From: Cryptomeria japonica
Taxonomy: Eukaryota; Streptophyta; Pinopsida; Cupressales; Cupressaceae
Assembly: GCF_030272615.1 (NCBI RefSeq)
Contig: NC_081405.1
Coordinates: 316,315,541 to 316,379,540 of the forward strand
Reading direction: 5' to 3'
Length of the DNA: 64,000 nt
Shown: piece after piece, positions 34,874 through 44,358 of the stretch
Layout of the letters: every line of letters starts with the position of its first letter
Numbering within the stretch: the first letter of the stretch is position 1
Position numbers and translations under genes: made by a program
Notes under the pieces: generated by a model
What the model was told of the DNA's origin: nothing
Database searches by the model: none
The model's input: the letters and a program-made list of their open reading frames with translations, nothing else

Positions 34874-37800
34874 CACAGGATCAAGACCATCATGCATCTT
34901 ATATTTAGGAGATTTAGGCTTAATTTCTGGCTGAGGAGAAAATGGAATAATGCTTGTTGAAGATGTTTTTGGAGATTGCAAAGTTTGAGAAGCAACTGCT
35001 TGAGCTCTAAGACGACACTTTCGTCGGCGTTCACGTGCAGAACGATTTCGTCTAGTCTTAGTAGGAAGTGGAGAAGATTGAGGAGGAGGAATGTTCTCAT
35101 CCTTATCACCTGGGTGTTTAGGTTGTGATCTCTTAGGCTGGAAAATAGGAGAAGAAGAAGGTCTCTTCTCTCTATAAAAGGCAGGAGGAGGAACTGCTCC
35201 ATATAAAGGAGGAATATTTGGTTTAGGAAGGAGACCAAGTCCATCATGACGAGGAGGTATAGGTCTACTTTTAGAAGGTTTATTAGGCATAGACATAGTC
35301 ACATCCATAGGGATGGGTTGAAAATCTTCTTGAGGAAAGACATTAGTTTTATCTTTCAAAGGAAGAACTTCCTTCTCAAGAACGATCGGAATATCAAGTT
35401 TGGGTGTTCTAGGTTCACTTAGAGATAGGATCATATCTGTTTTCCATTTTTGATAAGATTTGAAAAGATGATCACTTCGCGGAGGAAGGGATTGGAATTG
35501 TTTAGGCCAAAAGTAATCTATAGGAACACTAGAGGTTCTTTCAGCTGGTTTAAAGAGACTATGATTGACAGTAACAAATTCACCATTATGGGGAAATTTC
35601 AAACATTTATGAATAGGAGAAGCAATAGCTTTCATGGAAGATAGCCAAGGATAGCCAAGCTTCACACGAAATTGTTCAGACGATGGAATAATAGCAAAGT
35701 TCACATCAAGGGATTTGTTATGGACCTCAATAGGCAATGTAATAGAACCAATTGCAGGAGAAGAAAATGCATCAAATAATTTCACAATCACATCTGTTTT
35801 GTCATAGATCACTTGATTCAATTGCAAAGTAAAAAGAAATTCTTCAGTAATAACATTAACCACGCACGAAGGATCAATAAGCACTCCACGGCAAGGTGTA
35901 TTTTTGACTTTTGCAACTATGTATAAAGGACCATCAGGTGCTCTAATGGTTTCACTGGAATCAAATGTGATGGAAGGTTCTTTAGGGTTTTCTTGCTGCT
36001 CTACAAAGTTAATCACATTCGGAGTCATAGACACAAGACCATCAGATGAGAGAGAGGAATCATTAGTCTCAATCGCATTAGAGGTATGAGAAGGTAATGG
36101 ATCAGTAAAAATCTGAAGATTTTGGTTAGGAGGAGCTACAGATGTATTGCCTTTATCATTCACTCCAGAAACAGAAATAGTATTATTATCAATCAAATCT
36201 TGAATTTTACCCTTTAAAGAAAAACATTTTTCAGTATCATGCCCAGGCTGACGATGAAAGTGACAAAAAGCTTTGTTATCAAAATAAGGTGAAGTAATCT
36301 TTGCAGGATCAATTTTCCTTATAGGAGGAAGAGTAAGCACATTTTGTTCCAATAACTTATTCATAATACTATGCAATGACTCATTCAAAGGAGTATACTT
36401 TCTTTCTTTCTTGAAAAACTTAGAAATAGGAGGCACACCTGATGCTGCATTCACATTGTTGTTGATGATGTTTTCATTGAATTTGATGGAATCTATGTTT
36501 GGTTTAAACTTCCCAAATGGTTGTTGACTGCTATCACCCTTATCACTCGGAGCCATAGGATGTGATTGTTCCATTTGACTCACAGTCAGTTGATAATTGT
36601 GAAGAGTTGCACACAACTGTTGGAAAGAAGTAAACTCAGAAAATAGAAGTTTGTCTCGAATATCTTTTTGTAAATTAGAAATAAAGATTCCTTGAATATC
36701 ATTGTCAGGCACTGGAAAAGAAATTTGAGCATACAAATGCTTATATCTACCAATGAAATCAGTCACTTTTTCTTTAACACCTTGTTTACAATGCATTAAA
36801 TCAATCAAAGTGACTTTAGGACTTATATTGTTTTGAAATTGTTGAATGAAAGTATTTGCAAGTTGTTCGAAAGAAGTAATAGAATAAGAAGGCAATGAGC
36901 AATACCATTGTAGGGCTTTGTCTCTTAATGTTCTAGTAAACAGTTTTGCAAGCAACCTTTGGTCATAAGCAAAATCAGTACATATTGTTTGAAAAGTCTT
37001 AACATGTGTTAGAGGATCACCTTTACCATTATAAAGCTCCAAATGCGGGATTTCAACATGTTTAGGAGGGATAGCTCGAACAATGTCAAGAGAAAGTGGG
37101 CTCACAACATCAAATGTGGGCACACTAAATTTAGATTGATTCATAGAGGCAACTTGTTGCTGTAAAGAAGAGACAGTTTGTGCAAGATTGTTAATGATCA
37201 CTTCAGTCAAAGAATTCATATTAGATGTGTTAGATTGAGATAGAGGTGTTATGTTATTGAAAGAAGGTAAAGAGTAAGGTGGTGGGACTCTATGATAGTT
37301 AATCAAAGGAGATGATTGGACAGGAGGAACACTACAAGGAGGAATGGAATGGTTAAATGAATTGCCCCCTTGCATCATGTTCATTTGTGGAGATGTAATA
37401 GGGACACTCATTGAAGGAATGAATGAAGAAGTTGGATTGAATGAAGGAAGAGGGTTAATTGAAGAAGAAGGATTGCCCCCATGACTGGTGATCATAGGAG
37501 GAATGTCTTGTATAGAAGTAGCCATTATGTTTGATGTAAAAGTAGGTATGCTAGCAATAGAAGTGGTCAAAGGAATAGAGTGATTAACTTGTGTAGGAGG
37601 TTGTGTATAACCTAAAGTTTCAGCACAACTCTTCATAGGCATCACATTTGAATCCACAATGTGTGCAATACCACGCAAAATATCAATTCCATTCTTATCA
37701 CTTTGAAGCATATGTTTTAGACCCTCAATTAAAGGAAGAGCTTGACTATCGGGATACTCATGAGACATCCATCGGTGAAAATCATCAAATTGATTATCCA

Positions 37801-37999
37801 ATTTCGAAAGTTGTTCTACAGAAACCTCATGGAGAGCTTCTTCATCATTAGGAGGATTAGAGGAATTACCCATGTCCTCGTTAAAAAGGCTATTCAAATT
37901 AGGTTCCATCTCCTCGGTAATCAAACCTTGGAAAGACTTAATTCTATAGCTTCGTCTAGCAGGAATAGTGGAAGTAGGGCTTATTGTTGTAAAACTCAT
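34871..37999 (-). CDS. Gag-protease polyprotein of element 2 (1042 aa)
   Basis: One uninterrupted frame starting MSFTTISPTSTIPARRSY. The first 300 residues are Ser/Pro/Thr-rich. A retrotransposon gag domain follows (about 315-490), with LELYNGKGDPLTHVKTF, ALQWYCSLP and YKHLYAQISFP. A Cys-His motif (FCHFHRQPGHDTEKCFSLK) near residue 585 corresponds to the gag zinc-knuckle-like C-terminus of Tat-type elements. A retropepsin-like part (about 690-830) reads GVLIDPSCVVNVI and KLGYPWL; the active-site triplet is D-P-S rather than DTG or DSG, so protease activity is doubtful. The C-terminus is Pro-rich with a basic cluster (RRNRSARERRRKCR) that could bind nucleic acid or act as a nuclear signal. Role: capsid formation and RNA packaging. 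It probably depends on enzymes from related elements. Intact apart from the early end noted above. Confidence 0.85.
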   Translation of the reverse strand: MSFTTISPTSTIPARRSYRIKSFQGLITEEMEPNLNSLFNEDMGNSSNPPNDEEALHEVSVEQLSKLDNQFDDFHRWMSHEYPDSQALPLIEGLKHMLQSDKNGIDILRGIAHIVDSNVMPMKSCAETLGYTQPPTQVNHSIPLTTSIASIPTFTSNIMATSIQDIPPMITSHGGNPSSSINPLPSFNPTSSFIPSMSVPITSPQMNMMQGGNSFNHSIPPCSVPPVQSSPLINYHRVPPPYSLPSFNNITPLSQSNTSNMNSLTEVIINNLAQTVSSLQQQVASMNQSKFSVPTFDVVSPLSLDIVRAIPPKHVEIPHLELYNGKGDPLTHVKTFQTICTDFAYDQRLLAKLFTRTLRDKALQWYCSLPSYSITSFEQLANTFIQQFQNNISPKVTLIDLMHCKQGVKEKVTDFIGRYKHLYAQISFPVPDNDIQGIFISNLQKDIRDKLLFSEFTSFQQLCATLHNYQLTVSQMEQSHPMAPSDKGDSSQQPFGKFKPNIDSIKFNENIINNNVNAASGVPPISKFFKKERKYTPLNESLHSIMNKLLEQNVLTLPPIRKIDPAKITSPYFDNKAFCHFHRQPGHDTEKCFSLKGKIQDLIDNNTISVSGVNDKGNTSVAPPNQNLQIFTDPLPSHTSNAIETNDSSLSSDGLVSMTPNVINFVEQQENPKEPSITFDSSETIRAPDGPLYIVAKVKNTPCRGVLIDPSCVVNVITEEFLFTLQLNQVIYDKTDVIVKLFDAFSSPAIGSITLPIEVHNKSLDVNFAIIPSSEQFRVKLGYPWLSSMKAIASPIHKCLKFPHNGEFVTVNHSLFKPAERTSSVPIDYFWPKQFQSLPPRSDHLFKSYQKWKTDMILSLSEPRTPKLDIPIVLEKEVLPLKDKTNVFPQEDFQPIPMDVTMSMPNKPSKSRPIPPRHDGLGLLPKPNIPPLYGAVPPPAFYREKRPSSSPIFQPKRSQPKHPGDKDENIPPPQSSPLPTKTRRNRSARERRRKCRLRAQAVASQTLQSPKTSSTSIIPFSPQPEIKPKSPKYKMHDGLDPV

Positions 38000-39159
38000 G
38001 CACTAGAGAGGGAGAGAAGATTTTGAATTTAGAGGTAGCAATTTTAAGTAAAATCAGCCAATATTCTAGATTTAAGCTGTAAAATGCAATCACGACAATC
38101 TCTCGAAATTCCAGAAAAAATGTCCGGGACCGTGGCGCTCGAAGTGCACACGGTCCTTGCAACTTTTTTTGAAATTTGCAGGGATGAAAGTTATGATGAT
38201 TTTAAAGCTAATCTGAAAAAATTGAGTGATTTTACAATCTATAGATAGGCCAAATTAAAGTTGCAATTTCAAAATTGAACCCTACCAAGATTGTCGAAAA
38301 ATGCAAAAATTGGAATTTTTAAAAGAGAGAGGGAAACTGAAATTTTGAATTTTATGATTTTAGAGGGAATACCAAAAGCAATGCAAGTTTTGAATTTTAA
38401 AAGTTGACTCAATTTCACGCAAAATTCAATTTTGAAAGCGGAAATTAAAGTTGTTGTAATTAAGCACTTAATTTCAAAAGTCACAAATTGCAAGAATTTG
38501 AATAAAACATTAGAATTTCGAATGAATGCAAACACACTTTTCAGATTTAGGACAGTAAGAACACAATTTTGACACAAAATTTCAATTTCGATGATTTTTG
38601 AATGATTAGAAGCCCTAAACCAAGCAATCACAAGACCAACTTTGACTGTAATTTTGAAAGTGTTATAATTGATAAAATCAGCCAAAATTCTAGATTTTAG
38701 CAGAAAAATACAGTAAGATCTAGCTCCTGAAATTTCGGAAAAAATGTCGGGGACGATGGCGCTCGGAGTGCACACGGTCCTCGCAACTTTTTTCCAAATT
38801 TTCAGGGATGAAAGATATTGTGATTTTATGCCGGAATCCAAAGTTACAGCCGATTTGGAGATGTTTTGATCAGTGAAATTGTCGGACAAAGGTTGAATCA
38901 AGAGGGTTTCAAAAATTAGGGTTTTGACACTTAACCACTTAATTTTCAAAATTAAAGCACAAATATGAATTGATAATTTGTAATAGAAGGGCAGATCTGA
39001 AACAAGCATTAATAATTAAACATTTCACAAGTTCAATTTTCAAAAAGAAAATTTAGGGTTTTTATGCAATTAACCTCTAAAATTTGTAAAAGATCAAACA
39101 TGGAAATGCAATCAAGGAATCAAATTTTTAGATCTAGCCATGAATAATTAGAAAGGATG
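38000..39159 (-). other. Element 2 5' leader with internal duplication
   Basis: About 1.2 kb of untranslated leader between the primer binding site and gag. A block of roughly 170 bp at 38038-38210 recurs in the same orientation at about 38672-38840. Shared words include AAAATCAGCCAA, GTGCACACGGTCCT and CAGGGATGAAAG. In the first copy GGACCGTG and CACGGTCC form a perfect stem. A 246-codon frame on the minus strand (38269-39009) spans the region, but it lacks domain similarity and is probably fortuitous. Confidence 0.6.
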
Positions 39160-39180
39160 TTCACGTCGGGTTCACCAAAA
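39160..39180 (-). promoter_or_regulatory. Primer binding site of element 2
   Basis: Minus strand directly after the 5' LTR reads TTTTGGTGAACCCGACGTGAA. TGG is the complement of a tRNA CCA end, so the primer tRNA should end in GGGTTCACCA. It is not the initiator-Met site (TGGTATCAGAGC). The tRNA is not identified. Confidence 0.75.
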
Positions 39181-40430
39181 TGTAAAGCGGAAAATCGCGA
39201 TTGAACCCTAGTTGCTCTCCCCTCTTCCAACTCCAAGGAGAGAGAAGGGAGGTTGCTAGGGTTGACGGTTTTCACTTAAGGGAGATACTTTACATTCAAA
39301 AGAGGGGTTGAAACCCACAAGATCCAATCCCACACAATGCAAGATTGGATGCTAAATGAGTTTCAAGGGTTAAGAAAGCAAGGCTACCCTCTTTTGTAAA
39401 GAATGTTGATAGAAGAATTAAGCTAGGAATGCATAGAAAGTGACAAAGATTCGCTTATAAACTGAGATAGGGATATAGGATGAAGCTGCGGACCTGGAAT
39501 TAGCAGTAAAATGTCGATACGGCGCTATCCTGCAAATTTGAGCAAAAGTTGTCAGGACGATGGCGCCCGACGCCACGGTCCTCCGAAAAATCTGCGAAAC
39601 GAAGGGGGATCTGTTCGTCTTTGCACAAGGATTCCAGATCTTCAATTTCAGCCGCGTACCTGCAACCTACACACAAAAAAGCGAAGATGATTGGGGGGTT
39701 AGGGATTAGGGGTTTGCCATTAGGTCAGACCCCGGTTTTGGAATTAGCCAAGAAATGAGAAATGCTGTAAAATGTAAATGTCTGTAATGTAAAACAAGTA
39801 CTAATACCTTGTTGTAAGGATGTTTGTATCCTTATGTGCGAAGGTATAGATGTTGTTGTTTGTTGTATGTTGTATGTTGTAAGTGATCTCCTCTTCAATG
39901 GTTGAATCCTTGTCTTGAATGCAACACTTAGCCTTGAATGGAGACTTGGAATGAATGCTTGAATGCTTGAATGCTTGAATGCTTGAATGCTTGAGTATAG
40001 TTTCCACGCTTGTACACATATGTCCCTCTTCTTTTTTCATCTTCTCCCCAAAATGAGAGAGAAAATGTAGTTTATATACTTGTCAATTAGGGTTAAAAGA
40101 CTGATTTTCCCGACCTTAGGCCGACCAGGAAACAATAATTTCCAATTTGCAAACAAAAATACCCGAAGTCCAAAAGAGACCGGGCCCAAAATAGGCCCAG
40201 GGACCAGGGCGCTGGGCGCCATGGTCCTGGGGGACCAGGGTGCTGGGCGCTCTGGTCCCACCTCCCGGGACAGTAGGGTGCAGAGGAGGTTCAGGCCAGG
40301 GTGCAAGAAAATGCAGTTTTCAGTGTCGTAATCAGGTTTCGGGGTCTCCATTCAGGTTACGTGTTGCGTCACCATCGTGAAGACCGAAATGCAGTCAAAA
40401 TTGCAAGTGTCGCAATTTTAGGACGCTACA
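39181..40430 (-). repeat. Element 2 LTR (5' LTR in element orientation)
   Basis: Starts TGTAAAGCGG next to the PBS and ends GACGCTACA next to AGTAT. It would drive the gag transcript on the minus strand. It has five GAATGCTTG units (39955-39996) where the other LTR has three, and two adjacent GGGACC...GGTCC hairpin units (40199-40259) where the other has one. Confidence 0.95.
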
Positions 40431-40435
40431 AGTAT
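40431..40435. repeat. Element 2 target-site duplication, right copy (AGTAT)
   Basis: Matches 32617-32621. Confidence 0.85.
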
Positions 40436-41640
40436 CTACAAAGGTACATAGCATTTAAGGGTTCTTTGAGGGGCGTACCTTCCACATCTGCTATCTTGTA
40501 AGAACATGATCCATAGACCTTGACAACAATGTATGGTCCAAGCCAATTAGGGTTGAATTTTTCTGACAACAATGTATGGCATTCATGTTGCACGGATTCT
40601 CGTAAAGGACTAAATCACCTACTGATAAGGAACGTTGAATAACTTTATCATTGTAGCTTCATTGCAAAGTTTTATGATATGCTTGAATATGCTCAAGGGA
40701 ATTTACACACCGTTCATCGAGCATCTCAAGTTGTTGAATTTTTTTCTCTCTATAGGAATCATCATCCACTATACCCCTAAGAGAAACTCTCAAAGAAGGA
40801 ATTTCTAACTCCAAAGGCCTAATGGCATCAGCACCATAAACAAAATTATAAGGAGTACAACCTATAGCAACATGTACACTCATGCGATAGGCCCAGAGAG
40901 TATAGGTTAATTGAGTATGCCAATACTTACCATGCTTGTTTACAATCCTTTGAAGAATTTGTTCAATTATCCTATTAGAAGACTCAGCTTGACCATTTGA
41001 TTGAGGATAATATAGTGTAGAAAATTTACGTTGAATATGATATTTCTCAAGAATCTTCTTCACATCCTTATTTTTGAATGACATTCCATTATCCAAAACT
41101 AAGGCAGAAGGTATCGTGAATCAGGAAATAATATTTTTCCAAAATGAATTTACAAATTAATTCAACAGTAGTAGATCAAAGAGAAAAGGCTTCCACCCAC
41201 TTCGTAAGATAATCAGTGGTAGTTATGATGAATACATGTCCTTGAGATGAAGGAGGAGATATTTTACCAATAAGATCCAAATCCCATGTAGAAAAGGGCC
41301 AAGACACCACTTGATATCAAAGTTCTTGGGCAGGGGCATGGATCAAATTACTATGTTGCTGACACTAATGACACTTTTTAAAAAATGCAAAGGAATCCTT
41401 TTCCATGGTTTGCTAATAATATCCCATTTGGAGAAATCTCTGAACTAAAGATCTACCCCCAAAATGCCCCCCTACAAGCACCTGAATATGCTTCCTCAAG
41501 AGCAATAGGGATTTCAACCTTGTTTAGGCATTGAAGGAGAAGACCATTATAAATCCTCCTATAAATAACATTAGAGAGGATAATGTATCTACCAACCAAT
41601 TTGTGAATCCTAGTATTCTTATTTGTAGAGTCAAAAAAGG
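40436..41640 (-). pseudogene. Element 1 integrase remnant
   Basis: Minus-strand frames give the integrase in order. A Zn-binding N-terminal part ends at ALEEAYSGACRGAFWGG (about 41455). Core motifs follow: WDLDLIGKISPP (first Asp), MDNGMSFKNKDV (second Asp, about 41090) and SNGQAESSNR (Glu, about 41000). Then come LWAYRMSVHVAIGCTPY, VYGADAIRPLELEIPS and the C-terminal GTPLKEPLNAMYLCRYY, which runs across the AGTAT target site into 32616. All three DDE residues are visible, but several stops and frameshifts (for example around 41100-41450) make it inactive. Its family role is insertion of element cDNA into the genome. Confidence 0.8.
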
Positions 41641-42025
41641 TACCATCACTCAAATATCTCATGATATGCGAGTACCATTCATCTGAATCTATAATGCAAC
41701 AATATGCCAGATCACTAGGATTATCAGAAATAGCCAGGGTAGTGAGGTTGTGAATAGTGAATTTTAGATCTACCAAGGCATTATATAGAGACACAAGAGA
41801 GCCAACACATGCCATGGCATCAGCATGTCGACTATCTTTTTGAGGAACGAGCTCCATGGTATAAGAATCAAATTTTTGCAACAATGATATAGCTAGATCT
41901 CTATATTGTGATAATTTGTCTTGCTTAGCTTGATAAAATCCTATCACTTGTCTTATGTTTAGTTGAGAATCTCCATAAATATAGAGATGTGAAGCGATTA
42001 TGGTGATAACAAGGAAGGTTGTCAT
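41640..42025 (-). pseudogene. Element 1 RNase H C-terminal half
   Basis: Reads LYIYGDSQLNIRQVIGFYQA, KLSQYRDLAISLLQKFDSY, then LVPQKDSRHADAMACVGSL, a typical Ty3/gypsy RNase H second half with the GDSQL and AD..A motifs. The N-terminal half and the entire reverse transcriptase are missing. The upstream coding sequence (ending ...DDSLAEFLGAYDN) joins it near 42010 with a frameshift. Confidence 0.75.
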
Positions 42026-42449
42026 AGGCTCCCAAGAATTCAGCTAAGGAATCATCAGTAGAAAAAACATCCAAAGAAAAGACATAAGAAGGGTCATTGT
42101 CAATATATTCTTGATATTTCAGCGAGAGAGAAGAAGAAATGACATTAACACTAATAGATGATCTCTTAGAGGCTTTTGTACACTTGAAAGGATCATAACC
42201 AAGCCCAAATGTCATATCACGAATGTTGTTTTCCAAGGGAACCTTAATCCCTTGTTCTTGAGCACCACATCCATTTTCATTATATCGACACCTAGCTTGG
42301 ATGTGAAAACCAAGACCATAAAGGTTAGTCATTTCCAAAGAAGAAGAAGGATTTTCAAAAAGTGAAGAATCAAAATCCTCTAGACTAGAAACTAAGGGAG
42401 ATGAAGTCTGAGAAGCTTCCACAAAGTTATTACTCAATGGCCCAGACAA
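41925..42449 (-). pseudogene. Element 1 linker between protease and the deleted RT
   Basis: An open stretch of 174 codons, Ser-rich at first, with CGAQEQGIKVPLENN and DMTFGLGYDPFKC. The FGLGY motif is characteristic of the segment between protease and RT in Tat-type polyproteins. The expected RT motifs never appear after it. Confidence 0.6.
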
Positions 42450-42476
42450 AGTAGATTACTTTTTAGGTTTTTCTTC

Positions 42477-44189
42477 TTATTTCTTCTTTTTGACCTTAGG
42501 TTCTCTAGGGGGAATTTTGTATTTCCCTACAAAATTAGGATTGAAATCAAGGGATCCCCAATCATCTTCTACAAGAACCTTTTTAGGAGAGACAGTGTTC
42601 TCAATCATAGAGTTAGGCTGAGAATACTCTTCTTCAAGAACCTTGGGTCCACTTGAGGAAGTATTGGGAATCGATTCAGATATAGGAGATAGGTTTGATG
42701 AAGTGGTCACACTAATTGGAGTAGATGCTTTAGAGGAATTATCTAAGATAGTTGGGGAAGAATTGATTGAAGAGGATTTAGAACTTGATGTTTCTAAACA
42801 AGCCTGGAATCTTGTGTCACCTAGAAAGGTATATGTTGTATTTTTGTAAATAAATTTAATTAGCCTATGCAATGTAGAAGGAAAATCTTGCATGTTATGA
42901 ATCCAAGGTCTCCCTAACAACAAGTTGTATGTCAATTCTACATACATGACATGGATAGGTGTGGGTAAAGTAAGACCTGCCTTAACAGGCAAGGTGATGA
43001 TACCTAATGAAGATTTAGCAACATTATCAAAGCCATGGATGGTGAGAGAATCAAGCTTAGTAAGAGATGTATCAACATTAATCCTATGTAACAAGTTAAT
43101 GCTACAGACATTAAAGCCAAAAACATTATCCACTAGTGTTCATATTATCGCACTATCAATTATAATAACCACAATCATTAAGGGATCATATTGTTGTTCA
43201 ATTTCACTAAAGGGCATCTCATCTTGTGTAAACACAATCTAAGCCTTAGGCGTTGTAATAAAGCTAATCAAGGAAGCCATATTATTGGATGTCCTTGTGG
43301 ATGGGACATTCAATGTTTTCAAGGCATCTTCTAGCATTTCACGATGAGTCAAGGAAGTTTGAATCAAATACCAAAGGGATAACTTGGCAAGAGTAGCTTT
43401 AAGTTTTTCAACAAGATCATATTCCTTACCAAGGGTTTGTGAAATATGAGGTTCTTGAGGAAGAATGGGTTGAGGATCAGGTAGAGAAGTTGGAACAATC
43501 GGTGGAGGATTAGGTTGCCTATTGTTTCTCGTGTTATAGGTATGGGCAACTACACTATAACTCTCCTTAGTTAGTTGTCTAGCATAGCTATAAGGACTCT
43601 TAGTGGGATTCCTTCCTTGAACCGTAATGATAGGTTTGTTTGGAGTTCTAAAGAAATCATGACTATATCCACCTTGAACCATGAAAAGAGGTTGTTTAGG
43701 AAGAGGTGAAGTTGGATAAGGACAAGAACCTTGGATGATAAAAAAAGGTTTTCTATGTTCATTCACATTGATCATATTGATTAACCTTTTAGATGCATTA
43801 TTCTTGTTTGAAAGTTTAGGTAAAGACATAAAGTCATCAAGGGCATCATCCAATAAAGCATGATCGTAATGATTGAAAGGATTATCTTTGGACTCAAAAG
43901 GACACATAACATCATAGAGGTAATCACGGGAGTCAACCATGTTGCTAGATCTAGTGGAGGCGATGATAGGAATGTACTCATGAAAGGAATCATTCAACTT
44001 ATCTTTCTCATCACCACGAAATGGCACAGTAACAAGGTTGATTATTTTTTGGCAAAATGAGGGTTTAGAAGGCTTAGGGTTCAAAACATCATCTATAGCT
44101 TCATATAATTCATCCCTACTAAACTCATAATCAACAAAATTGCATACATCATTAAAAGAATGAACATCTTGCAAATAGAAATCTAACAT
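42477..44189 (-). pseudogene. Element 1 gag C-terminal and protease remnant
   Basis: The frame starting MLDFYLQDVHSFNDVC at 44189 runs 316 codons. It has three imperfect repeats of about 20 residues (KPFFIIQGSCPYPTS, QPLFMVQGGYSHDFF, KPIITVQGRNPTKS), then TSLTHREMLEDALKTLNVP, a segment that precedes protease in related polyproteins. After one stop (43239) it continues VDNVFGFNVCSINLL and LLLGRPWIHNM, the retropepsin-like part, in which the usual DNG/DSG is DNV. The main gag capsid domain seen in element 2 is not present. A short frameshift near 43140 separates the two frames. Inference: internal deletion removed gag's capsid part. Confidence 0.7.
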
Positions 44190-44333
44190 TTTGAAATAAA
44201 AATTGCATGAAACTTAAACACACAATGCAAGGAAAATGAAAGAAATCTATCTTCTTCTTTTTTTCTATGTTTTGAAAGGAAATAAAATAAGCTATATCTA
44301 TATCTAACAATGCAATTAAATGAAAATGAAATT

Positions 44334-44358
44334 GGATTCACATTGGGTTCACCAAATA
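44334..44358 (-). promoter_or_regulatory. Primer binding site of element 1
   Basis: Minus strand reads TTTGGTGAACCCAATGTGAA close to the 5' LTR end, nearly the same as element 2's site (two changes, CG to CA and AC to AT). Shared priming specificity links the two elements. Confidence 0.75.

Larger units (their letters stand above)
32622..40430 (-). mobile_element. Element 2: gag-protease-only LTR retrotransposon nested in element 1
   Basis: LTRs at 32622-33813 and 39181-40430, AGTAT target duplication, PBS beside the right LTR, PPT beside the left LTR, and one large minus-strand ORF encoding gag and a protease-like region. No RT, RNase H or integrase is present between the ORF and the 3' LTR; only about 1 kb remains there. 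The layout matches non-autonomous elements known as TR-GAG (terminal-repeat retrotransposons with a gag domain). It is about 7.8 kb and looks young compared with its host, judging by LTR similarity and a single nonsense codon in the ORF. Confidence 0.9.

Noticed and set aside
38269-39009. A 246-codon open frame on the minus strand in element 2's leader
   Set aside because: It overlaps the duplicated leader block, has no domain, is rich in Ile/Leu/Phe/Lys from AT-rich sequence, and sits between PBS and gag where untranslated sequence is expected.
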